Source: Cytophagaceae bacterium (GTDB lineage: Bacteria; Bacteroidota; Bacteroidia; Cytophagales; Spirosomataceae). Taken from it: a DNA stretch of 5,776 bases. The position numbers were made by a program, and so were the translations under genes. The notes under the pieces were generated by a model. It had not been told where the DNA came from and searched no databases. It worked only from the letters and a program-made list of their open reading frames with translations. Position 1 is the stretch's first letter, and each line of letters starts with the position of its first letter. The DNA is taken from NCBI GenBank assembly GCA_947459055.1, contig CANHCG010000130.1:1-5776 (forward strand), given 5' to 3'. Positions 1-5,776 of this stretch are shown piece by piece.

Positions 1-7
1 CTGTGTC

Positions 8-1387
8 GTGGCGAAAGCAAAAACCTCTTTTTTCTGTCAATCTTGTGGTCATTCTAGCCCAAAATGGTTAGGCAAATGTCCTTCTTGTGGCGAATGGAAC
101 ACCTTCGTCGAAGAATTGATTGAAACCAATGCCCATCCGGCCGAGGTTTGGAAAGAAAAAGGCAGCCATCGCACAAGCCCAAAACCAAAGTTATTAGCCG
201 AAGTCACCTTCGAAAACACGCCCAAAATCAGTTCCGCGGATCCGGAATTCAACCGCGTACTCGGCGGAGGTATCGTACCCGGAAGCCTCGTGCTTATCGG
301 CGGGGAACCGGGAATCGGAAAATCGACCCTTTTACTTCAAGTGGCCCTATCGCTCCAAGGTCCCAAAGTCTTATATGTGACCGGCGAAGAATCTGAGCAA
401 CAAATTAAATTACGCGCCGATCGTTTGCAAGCTTCTTCGAGCAACGTCTATATTTTAACAGAAACAAATACGCAGCAGATTTTCCGACAAATCGTCGACA
501 TCGAACCCGACCTTATTATCATCGATTCCATTCAAACCCTCTTTTCCGACCAAATCGAATCCGGTCCAGGAAGCGTTTCCCAAATCCGGGAATGCGCACT
601 CGAACTCATGCGATTTGCCAAAGAAAGTGCCACACCCATCTTTTTAGTAGGGCATATTACCAAAGAAGGTTCAATTGCCGGACCCAAGGTTTTGGAACAT
701 TTGGTCGATACGGTCTTGCAATTTGAAGGTGATCGACATTTAATCTATCGCATCCTTCGTACCACAAAAAATAGGTTTGGAAGTACCTCTGAATTAGGTA
801 TTTACGAGATGTTGGGCAGTGGTTTAAGGCCTGTGACGAATCCATCAGAGATTTTATTATCCCAACGAGAAGAAGCGTCTTCCGGTATCGCCATCGGTAC
901 TTTATTGGAAGGTAATCGGCCTTTATTAGTTGAAATTCAATCACTCGTGACGCAGTCGAATTATGGAACTGCACAGCGAACCGCCAATGGCTACGACGCC
1001 AAACGCCTCAACATGCTTATCGCAGTCCTAGAAAAACGAGGGGGCTATAAATTAGGCGCACAAGATGTCTTCTTAAATGTCACTGGAGGCATCCGTGTGG
1101 ATGATCCGGCCTTGGACTTGGCGACGTGTCTTTCGATTGTCTCCTCCTATGAAGATAAAATCATCGAATCATCGAGTTGTTTTGCGGCAGAAGTGGGCCT
1201 AGGTGGTGAATTACGTTCCGTGACACGAATAGACCAACGAATCGCCGAGGCTGAAAAATTAGGCTTTAAAGAAATTTGGATCAGTAAATACAACTTAAAA
1301 GGCCTGAATTATAAACCCAAAGAGATCAAAATACGTTCAGCAGCTAATTTATTGGATGTCATTATGAACATTTGGCGACAAAAGTAG
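8..1387 (+). CDS. radA: DNA repair protein RadA/Sms (branch-migration ATPase)
   Basis: RadA is a RecA-like, hexameric DnaB-type ATPase that drives branch migration of recombination intermediates in the cytoplasm. Seen in the 459-residue product (the family is about 450-460): a four-cysteine zinc finger (C10, C13, C24, C27); Walker A GEPGIGKST at 99-107; Walker B DLIIIDS at 168-174; the RadA-specific KNRFG motif at 254-258; and a C-terminal Lon-protease-like domain from about 300, with LNVTGGIRVDDPALDLA at 356-372 and EVGLGGELR at 395-403. The protein is full length. The start is GTG at 8-10, giving MAKAKTSFFC as in many RadA proteins. Only 7 bases precede it and they hold no in-frame stop, so a slightly earlier start cannot be excluded, nor can the promoter be seen. 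Its last 26 bases overlap the convergent truA gene. Identification is essentially certain. Confidence 0.97.
   Translation: MAKAKTSFFCQSCGHSSPKWLGKCPSCGEWNTFVEELIETNAHPAEVWKEKGSHRTSPKPKLLAEVTFENTPKISSADPEFNRVLGGGIVPGSLVLIGGEPGIGKSTLLLQVALSLQGPKVLYVTGEESEQQIKLRADRLQASSSNVYILTETNTQQIFRQIVDIEPDLIIIDSIQTLFSDQIESGPGSVSQIRECALELMRFAKESATPIFLVGHITKEGSIAGPKVLEHLVDTVLQFEGDRHLIYRILRTTKNRFGSTSELGIYEMLGSGLRPVTNPSEILLSQREEASSGIAIGTLLEGNRPLLVEIQSLVTQSNYGTAQRTANGYDAKRLNMLIAVLEKRGGYKLGAQDVFLNVTGGIRVDDPALDLATCLSIVSSYEDKIIESSSCFAAEVGLGGELRSVTRIDQRIAEAEKLGFKEIWISKYNLKGLNYKPKEIKIRSAANLLDVIMNIWRQK
1362..1387. other. Convergent 26-bp radA/truA 3' overlap
   Basis: The truA stop (TAA, 1364-1362) lies inside the last codons of radA, and the radA stop (TAG, 1385-1387) lies inside the last codons of truA. 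Both C-terminal tails are therefore encoded by the same 26 bp. No non-coding DNA separates the genes, so neither mRNA can end without antisense sequence to the other unless it is trimmed. Confidence 0.93.
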
Positions 1388-2123
1388 CCGGCGGATAGGC
1401 CACTTCGATCAAATGCAAGCCATGAGCGGGAACTGCCCTTCCGGCTAATTTACGATCCTTGGATTCTAGAATTCTTCGTAAATCATCCTCATTCCATTTA
1501 CCTAGACCGATTTCCAATAATGTTCCCACAATCGCCCGAACCATACCGCGCAAAAAGCGATTGGCTTGAATAGTAAAAACCAAGGCATCCCCTACTTCCA
1601 CCCATTCTGCCCGTTGGATATCGCACTTAAAGGTATTTACCTCGGTTTTTACTTTTGAAAAACTTTGAAAATCTTCATGTGATTTTAGGATGCCACAAGC
1701 CTCGTTCATGCGCGAAATGGCTAAAGGGGCCTCAAACCAGTAGGCATAATCTCGGGAAAATGGATTTTTTTGCCTAGCAATCCGGTATTCATAAGTTCTT
1801 GAAACCGCCTCAAAGCGCGCGTTGAAATCTTCAGATACCTGATAAAATGCTTGAACCACGAGCGTGGTAGGCAACATCCGATTAATACGATAACTTGCAT
1901 CGGAAGGAAGTGAACATGATTCGGGTACATCGAAATGAGCAAATTGTTGCTGTGCGTGAACACCCGTATCTGTCCGGGAACTGCCCGTAGTTTCGATGGG
2001 TGTACCTATCAACAAACTTAATTTTTCATCCAATTCCGATTGCACCGTATGGGCATTCGGTTGAGATTGAAATCCATGAAAGGAACCGCCATCATACGAA
2101 AACTGAATCAGATAGCGGCTCAT
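1362..2123 (-). CDS. truA: tRNA pseudouridine(38-40) synthase TruA
   Basis: TruA isomerises uridines 38, 39 and 40 in the anticodon stem-loop of tRNAs to pseudouridine. The 253-residue product has the family landmarks in order: FSYDGGSFHGFQSQ at 8-21; the catalytic-aspartate motif GSSRTDTGVHA at 47-57, with D52 as nucleophile (codon at 1968-1970); FNARFEAVSRTYEYRI at 100-115, with the active-site tyrosine region; FLRGMVRAIVGTLLEIGLGK at 190-209; and AGRAVPAHGLHL at 227-238. The length is normal. The start is ATG at 2123-2121, giving MSRYLIQFSYDG and the usual short N-terminus. It follows the purL stop by 3 bp in the same reading frame, separated by tandem stops TAA TGA, so co-transcription with purL is likely. 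No separate promoter or Shine-Dalgarno is visible. The last codons run antisense into the end of radA. Confidence 0.97.
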   Translation of the reverse strand: MSRYLIQFSYDGGSFHGFQSQPNAHTVQSELDEKLSLLIGTPIETTGSSRTDTGVHAQQQFAHFDVPESCSLPSDASYRINRMLPTTLVVQAFYQVSEDFNARFEAVSRTYEYRIARQKNPFSRDYAYWFEAPLAISRMNEACGILKSHEDFQSFSKVKTEVNTFKCDIQRAEWVEVGDALVFTIQANRFLRGMVRAIVGTLLEIGLGKWNEDDLRRILESKDRKLAGRAVPAHGLHLIEVAYPPATFVAKCS

Positions 2124-2138
2124 TCATTAATTCATTAA
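2123..2138 (-). repeat. Tandem 8-bp repeat at the purL/truA junction
   Basis: TTAATGAA occurs twice in direct succession on the - strand (2138-2131 and 2130-2123). The copies supply the last two PurL codons, its TAA stop, the second in-frame TGA and the first base of the truA ATG. This looks like a small duplication at the gene boundary. It also brings an extra out-of-frame ATG overlapping the TAA (TAATG), which is not the truA start. Confidence 0.8.
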
Positions 2139-4358
2139 AGCTGTTTCTAAGGCCGTGTCATACGAAGCATGAGCCTTTTCTAAGCTAGAAAGTACCTGTC
2201 CATCTGCCACCATATCGCTACCTTTTACCAGTCCTAATGCAGAAAATGCAGTTCCAGATGCGGCTAAATTAGCCTCAAAAGCAGCCTTTTTCGCAGGAGA
2301 AACAGAAACAAGCACACGGCTTTGTGCCTCTCCGAACCAAAAGGCATCCTGACGAATCGACGTATCTGATTGCACATCAAAACCTAATTTCCGAGGAAAA
2401 CTCGATTCAGCCAAAGTCACCATCAAACCTCCATCAGATACATCATGAGCCGATTGAATCAATCCACCCTCGATTAAACTGGCAATGGCCGATTGGACTT
2501 TTTGTTCCGTTGCCAAATCAAAATGCGGCGATGGACTCGCCTTCACACCTTTATAAGAATACAAATATTCAGAAGAAGCCAAATCATTCACAGATGTTCC
2601 GACTAAATAAATCAAATCTCCTGCTTCTTTGAAATCCAAGGTCATTTTCATATCCGGCTTTTCGAGAATTCCGAGCATACCGATGGTCGGCGTTGGGAAC
2701 ACCGGTCCCTCATCCGAAGATTGATTATAAAAACTCACATTACCTCCTGTCACAGGCGTTTCAAAAGCCTCACAGGCCTTTTTCATTCCTTTGATGGCCC
2801 CTACAAATTGCCAGTATACCTCTGGCACGTATGGATTTCCAAAATTCAAACAGTTGGTAATCGCCACAGGTACCCCGCCGGAGCAAACGATATTTCGTGC
2901 CGCTTCTGCCACCGCAATCGCACATCCTTCCTCTGGATCAGCATTCACATAGCGGGAATTACAATCGACTGTAATCACAATCGACTTCTGCGAACCATGA
3001 ACTTTCACCACCGCTGCATCAGATGGGGCGTTGGTATTGCGATTTGCCCGACCAATCGATGAATCATATTGTTCCGCCACCCATTTCTTCGATGCGATGT
3101 TTGGATGATTCATCAAAAAGTTCAATGCCTTCGGTAATTCAGCTGGTGCAATATCAGCTACCGAATCAATCGTAAATTTCTTAAACTCTTGATAATAAGC
3201 AGGTTCCTTATATTCACGGTGATAAACTGGAGCACCACCACCCAACACCAAATCATCAGCCGGAACATCGGCTACTAATTTTCCATCTTGGTAAAACTCA
3301 AGACGTTTGGTATCAGTCACAACCCCAATTTGCTCACAATTCAAATCCCACTTATCAAAAATACGCTTAGCTTCATGCTCACGACCCTTTTCTACCACGA
3401 TCAACATCCGCTCTTGTGACTCCGACAATAAAATTTCAAATGGCTGCATATTCGCTTGACGCGTCGGAACTTTGGATAAATCAATGATCATTCCATGTTC
3501 TCCTTTGGCCGACATCTCCGAGGTCGAACAAATAATCCCCGCCGCACCCATATCTTGAATTCCAATCACACAACCCGCTTCAATGATTTCCAAGGAAGCC
3601 TCCAATAATAATTTTTCTTGGAAAGGATCCCCCACCTGAACCGCCGGTAATTTTTCCGATGATTTAGCCGTAATATCCTCCGAAGCAAAACTTGCCCCTC
3701 CAATTCCATCTTTCCCAGTGGCCGAACCCACGATAAATACCCCATTCCCCACACCATAGGAAATCGCAGAGGCCTGGGTTCCTACTTTCAAAATACCCGC
3801 CGAAAATGCGTTTACAAGGGGATTCACATTGTAACAATCATCAAATTGTACCTCGCCACCGACCGTAGGAATTCCAAATGCATTGCCATAATCTCCAATT
3901 CCTTTCACGACCCCTTTAACCAACCATTTGGTCTTCGCCAATTCAATATTTCCAAAACGAAGAGAATTCAACTGGGCAATCGGCCGAGCACCCATCGTAA
4001 AAATATCCCGATTAATTCCACCTACGCCCGTTGCCGCCCCCTGATAAGGTTCCAAAGCTGAGGGGTGATTATGTGATTCAATTTTAAACGCACAGCCTAA
4101 TCCATCGCCTAAATCCACTAAACCCGCGTTTTCTTCACCGGCTTTTGCAAGCATACGTGGCGAATCTTTAGGCAAGGTTTTTAACCAAACAATCGAATTT
4201 TTATAAGAACAATGTTCCGACCACATGACAGAAAAAATCGATAATTCAGTGAAATTGGGCTTGCGGCCTAATATTTCCTGAATGCGATCGTATTCTTCGG
4301 GCAATAATCCTAATTTTTTGGCAGTGTCAAGGGTGGGTAAACTTTCGATAGATTCCAC
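2127..4358 (-). CDS. purL: Phosphoribosylformylglycinamidine synthase subunit PurL (small type)
   Basis: PurL is the synthetase subunit of FGAM synthase. It converts FGAR to FGAM using ATP and ammonia delivered from glutamine by PurQ, with PurS as partner, in de novo purine synthesis. The 743 residues match the short, separate-subunit form rather than the ~1,200-1,300-residue fused enzyme, so purS and purQ should be elsewhere in the genome. Motifs seen: MWSEHCSYK at 45-53 (H49); ESHNHPS at 94-100; GVGGINRDIFTMGARP at 111-126; QDMGAAG at 268-274; LLSESQERMLIV at 310-321; and, in the second half-repeat, TNCLNFGNP at 501-509, TGGNVSFYNQ at 537-546, AHDVSDGGL at 637-645 and GEAQSRVLVS at 677-686. 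The start is GTG at 4358-4356. An in-frame TAA at 4370-4368 lies just upstream and the next ATG is residue 45, so no ATG start is possible. truA follows after 3 bp. Confidence 0.96.
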   Translation of the reverse strand: MESIESLPTLDTAKKLGLLPEEYDRIQEILGRKPNFTELSIFSVMWSEHCSYKNSIVWLKTLPKDSPRMLAKAGEENAGLVDLGDGLGCAFKIESHNHPSALEPYQGAATGVGGINRDIFTMGARPIAQLNSLRFGNIELAKTKWLVKGVVKGIGDYGNAFGIPTVGGEVQFDDCYNVNPLVNAFSAGILKVGTQASAISYGVGNGVFIVGSATGKDGIGGASFASEDITAKSSEKLPAVQVGDPFQEKLLLEASLEIIEAGCVIGIQDMGAAGIICSTSEMSAKGEHGMIIDLSKVPTRQANMQPFEILLSESQERMLIVVEKGREHEAKRIFDKWDLNCEQIGVVTDTKRLEFYQDGKLVADVPADDLVLGGGAPVYHREYKEPAYYQEFKKFTIDSVADIAPAELPKALNFLMNHPNIASKKWVAEQYDSSIGRANRNTNAPSDAAVVKVHGSQKSIVITVDCNSRYVNADPEEGCAIAVAEAARNIVCSGGVPVAITNCLNFGNPYVPEVYWQFVGAIKGMKKACEAFETPVTGGNVSFYNQSSDEGPVFPTPTIGMLGILEKPDMKMTLDFKEAGDLIYLVGTSVNDLASSEYLYSYKGVKASPSPHFDLATEQKVQSAIASLIEGGLIQSAHDVSDGGLMVTLAESSFPRKLGFDVQSDTSIRQDAFWFGEAQSRVLVSVSPAKKAAFEANLAASGTAFSALGLVKGSDMVADGQVLSSLEKAHASYDTALETALMN

Positions 4359-4402
4359 AATAAAAATTTAATTTGAAAAAAAAATGCGTGCGTTTTTACT
4401 AA
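4359..4402 (-). promoter_or_regulatory. Short A/T-rich 5' leader of purL
   Basis: If transcription begins a few bases after the -7 box, the purL leader is only about 42-44 nt. It carries a run of nine T on the transcribed strand (4384-4376), preceded by ACGCACGCA, and then an A/T-only stretch up to the GTG. No Shine-Dalgarno is present, as is usual in Bacteroidota, where A-rich leaders serve instead. The leader is too short for a purine riboswitch aptamer, so any purine control would have to act at the promoter. The start site is inferred, not mapped. Confidence 0.5.
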
Positions 4403-4406
4403 GCCA

Positions 4407-4438
4407 CAAAGGTAATAATTTCCGCGGTGCGACCCAAA
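4407..4438 (-). promoter_or_regulatory. Bacteroidetes-type promoter of purL-truA
   Basis: Read on the - strand, TTTG (4438-4435) is followed after exactly 20 nt by TACCTTTG (4414-4407). This matches the known Bacteroidetes sigma-ABfr consensus: TTTG near -33 and TAnnTTTG near -7, with about 19-21 nt between them. Transcription would start near 4400-4403, about 45 bases before the purL GTG. A CCGCGG palindrome (4422-4427) sits in the spacer; I have no evidence that it is an operator. The match to both boxes and to the spacing makes this a good call, inferred from sequence alone. Confidence 0.72.
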
Positions 4439-4444
4439 ATCAAG

Positions 4445-4458
4445 GCACAAATATGTGC
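4445..4458 (-). other. Small hairpin just after the mocA stop (possible weak terminator)
   Basis: GCACA (4445-4449) and TGTGC (4454-4458) form a perfect 5-bp stem with a 4-base loop, beginning 2 bases after the mocA stop codon. A TTTT run follows 5 bases beyond the stem rather than immediately, so it is a poor match to an intrinsic terminator. It may weakly separate the upstream operon from the purL promoter, or may be chance. Read-through from mocA into purL remains possible. Confidence 0.25.
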
Positions 4459-4460
4459 AA

Positions 4461-5066
4461 CTACTCGGCAGTATTTTGGGTTTCCACCACGCGCCAATAG
4501 GCCTTGTCATCTGGCGTATCCAAATCTTTATATTGGACATTGAAATGACAATATAAAACGTCTTTAGCCTGTTTATGCCAAATTTCACCTAGACCTTTCT
4601 CCCCTTTCCAATCAAAAAATTGGGATTGAAAAGCTTGAGGAATCACTACGGGTGGGGACATTTGTCCACCAAAATCGGAAACAATAAAAAGCTTCGGGTG
4701 TAATTGTTTCGCATTTTGAAGTGCTGACAAGTGGGAGGACTCGATAAACGGCAAATCACAAAGTAAAACCATGATATCTTCCTGCTGATCGGCTAATATC
4801 CGTAAGCCTTCCGCTAAGGTCGAACCCATTCCCTCTGACCAATGCTCGCTGATAGCGAATTGGACTTTAGGATTTGTGCGTTGAAGTTTACGCAAAATCT
4901 CACTGGATTTTTCGGTTTCCGCACCGATTAAAACTAGGATTTCGGAACAGACGGAAAGGGCTTGTTGGCACGTTCGCTCCAACAAACTCTTTCCCTGATA
5001 CTGTATCAAAATCTTTGGCTCTCCTAACCTAGAGGAACGACCCGCCGCTAATATTAATCCGATCAT
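4461..5066 (-). CDS. mocA: MocA-like molybdenum cofactor nucleotidyltransferase
   Basis: This is a 201-residue member of the MobA/MocA-like NTP-transferase family, which attaches a nucleotide to molybdopterin. MocA uses CTP and makes the cytosine dinucleotide form of the cofactor used by xanthine dehydrogenase-family enzymes. Seen: the nucleotide-binding N-terminus LILAAGRSSRLGEPK at 4-18; EGMGSTLAEGL at 78-88; the metal-binding-type LLCDLPF at 101-107 (D104); PPVVIP at 138-143; GEKGLGEI at 155-162, where many homologues have GDKGAR; and DLDTPDD at 181-187. AAG rather than AGG in the first motif favours MocA over MobA. Context supports this: its ATG overlaps the stop of the upstream molybdenum-enzyme gene by 4 bp, which implies translational coupling. 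CTP specificity and dedication to that enzyme are inferred. Other sugar-type nucleotidyltransferases share the first motif, but the neighbour makes them less likely. Confidence 0.85.
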   Translation of the reverse strand: MIGLILAAGRSSRLGEPKILIQYQGKSLLERTCQQALSVCSEILVLIGAETEKSSEILRKLQRTNPKVQFAISEHWSEGMGSTLAEGLRILADQQEDIMVLLCDLPFIESSHLSALQNAKQLHPKLFIVSDFGGQMSPPVVIPQAFQSQFFDWKGEKGLGEIWHKQAKDVLYCHFNVQYKDLDTPDDKAYWRVVETQNTAE

Positions 5067-5776
5067 CCGATTTGCTCGATATCAAACGGTAAAGTACGAA
5101 TCCGCTTACCTGTCAAATTATAAATCGCATTACACAAAGCTGGCGCCACGGGAGGCAAGCCTGGTTCTCCCACGCCACCCGGCACCTCCGTACTTTCCAT
5201 GACGTGAACCGTCATTTTTGGGATTTCACCCTGACGCAAGACCGCATAGTCATGGAAATTCGAATTCTGGACTTGTCCTTTCACCACCCGAATTTCATTT
5301 TTAATCGTAGCCGTTAAGCCATAAACAATATTACTTTGTACCTGCGCGATGATATTGGCAGGATTCACCGGAGTTCCGCAATCAATGACCGAGAATACCT
5401 CTTTCATCCGAACACCTTTTCCATTTTTTTCTACTTCAAAAGCATGCGCCGCAATACTGGAAAATGAACGAGCTATCGCAATTCCAATACCAAGACCTTG
5501 GGCCCTTTTGGCCCGATAATTCGAGATTTGGGCTAATTTTTCCAAAACAGCTATGAACCGAGGAGATTTCTCCAATAAGCTCATGCGTACATCCAAGGGA
5601 TCTTTTTTCGCCGCATGGGCCAACTCATCCAAGAAACTTTCATGACCAAATAAATTCGTAGACGCATAGACCGAACGCCACCATAACATCGGTAGATTAG
5701 GTGCCACATATTCAAAGGAATTTCTCCTAGCCGGAAATGCATAGGGGCTATCTTCTAAGGTAATCCCTTCGCCAGC
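5063..5776 (-). CDS. Molybdenum hydroxylase large subunit, IorB/xanthine dehydrogenase type (C-terminal part)
   Basis: Only the C-terminal 237 residues are in the window; the frame stays open to 5776, so the gene begins outside it. These enzymes hydroxylate N-heterocycles or aldehydes at a molybdopterin centre, usually with a small [2Fe-2S] partner. Seen, numbered from the first complete visible codon: WRSV at 33-36; FLDELAHAAKKDPLDVRMSL at 48-67; VIDCGTPVNPANIIAQVQSN at 130-149; YGLTATIKNEI at 152-162; SNFHDYAVLR at 172-181; and PGGVGEPGLPPVAPALCNAI at 199-218. The last contains the catalytic glutamate (codon 5165-5167). The SNFHDY and GVGEPG...APA pattern resembles isoquinoline 1-oxidoreductase beta subunits more than classical XdhB. 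The substrate cannot be told from this piece. The stop overlaps the start of mocA (ATGA). A GTG at 5707-5705 is internal, since conserved sequence lies on both sides of it. Confidence 0.88.
   Translation of the reverse strand, partial: AGEGITLEDSPYAFPARRNSFEYVAPNLPMLWWRSVYASTNLFGHESFLDELAHAAKKDPLDVRMSLLEKSPRFIAVLEKLAQISNYRAKRAQGLGIGIAIARSFSSIAAHAFEVEKNGKGVRMKEVFSVIDCGTPVNPANIIAQVQSNIVYGLTATIKNEIRVVKGQVQNSNFHDYAVLRQGEIPKMTVHVMESTEVPGGVGEPGLPPVAPALCNAIYNLTGKRIRTLPFDIEQIG

Noticed and set aside
482..880. Possible mosaic codon use inside radA
   Set aside because: A hand count of G/C at third positions fell from about 28 of 54 codons (482-643) to about 23 of 63 (688-876). The difference is too small to claim recombination, and the protein motifs are continuous.
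2324..3062. Open frames on the + strand opposite purL (2324-2632 and 2721-3062)
   Set aside because: They lie wholly antisense to well-conserved purL codons, have low-complexity composition without recognisable motifs, and no promoter.
4310..4588. A 92-codon open frame on the - strand spanning the mocA end, the purL promoter and the purL start
   Set aside because: It overlaps two real genes in another frame and crosses the promoter; no family features.
4461..5066. MobA (GTP-specific) or IspD/sugar nucleotidyltransferase identity
   Set aside because: The first motif has AAG as in MocA, the later motifs PPVVIP and DLDTPDD fit the MocA-like group, and the neighbour is a molybdenum hydroxylase.
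5705..5707. GTG as the start of the oxidoreductase gene
   Set aside because: The frame continues open to the window edge, and the residues after it (WRSV, FLDELA) belong to the middle-to-late part of a much longer family protein.
1..5776. CRISPR array, tRNA, rRNA, insertion sequence or toxin-antitoxin pair
   Set aside because: Nearly every base is in a recognised coding gene; I saw no regularly spaced repeats, tRNA arms, transposase motifs or terminal inverted repeats.

Overview
The window looks like chromosomal DNA from a Bacteroidota bacterium. Cytophagales is my best guess, by inference. Three things point there. The only clear promoter has the Bacteroidetes form: TTTG, a 20-nt spacer, then TACCTTTG. 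No start has a recognisable Shine-Dalgarno sequence, and the purL leader is purely A/T-rich. PurL is the short type of about 740 residues. It contains five protein-coding genes, two of them with GTG starts, almost no intergenic DNA, and no RNA gene, mobile element or CRISPR array that I can see.

Layout from left to right. On the + strand, radA (8-1387) encodes the recombination and repair ATPase RadA/Sms. It converges on truA and overlaps its 3' end by 26 bp. On the - strand, reading right to left, there are two blocks. The upstream block (5776 to 4461) holds the C-terminal 237 residues of a molybdenum hydroxylase large subunit of the isoquinoline 1-oxidoreductase beta/xanthine dehydrogenase type. 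Its stop overlaps by 4 bp (ATGA) the start of a MocA-like molybdopterin nucleotidyltransferase. The second block (4358 to 1362) is purL followed after 3 bp by truA. It has its own promoter in the 102-bp gap downstream of mocA.

How the genes fit together. The molybdenum enzyme and the MocA-like protein form a sensible pair: an enzyme and the maturation of its pterin cofactor. PurL (fourth step of de novo purine synthesis) and TruA (tRNA pseudouridine 38-40) are probably co-transcribed, but share no obvious pathway. RadA is a separate unit whose mRNA end must lie in antisense to truA.

I found no convincing evidence of a new biological system. The points worth a second look are architectural: the radA/truA tail overlap, the tandem repeat with double stop at the purL/truA junction, the purL promoter and U-tract leader, and the oxidoreductase/mocA overlap.
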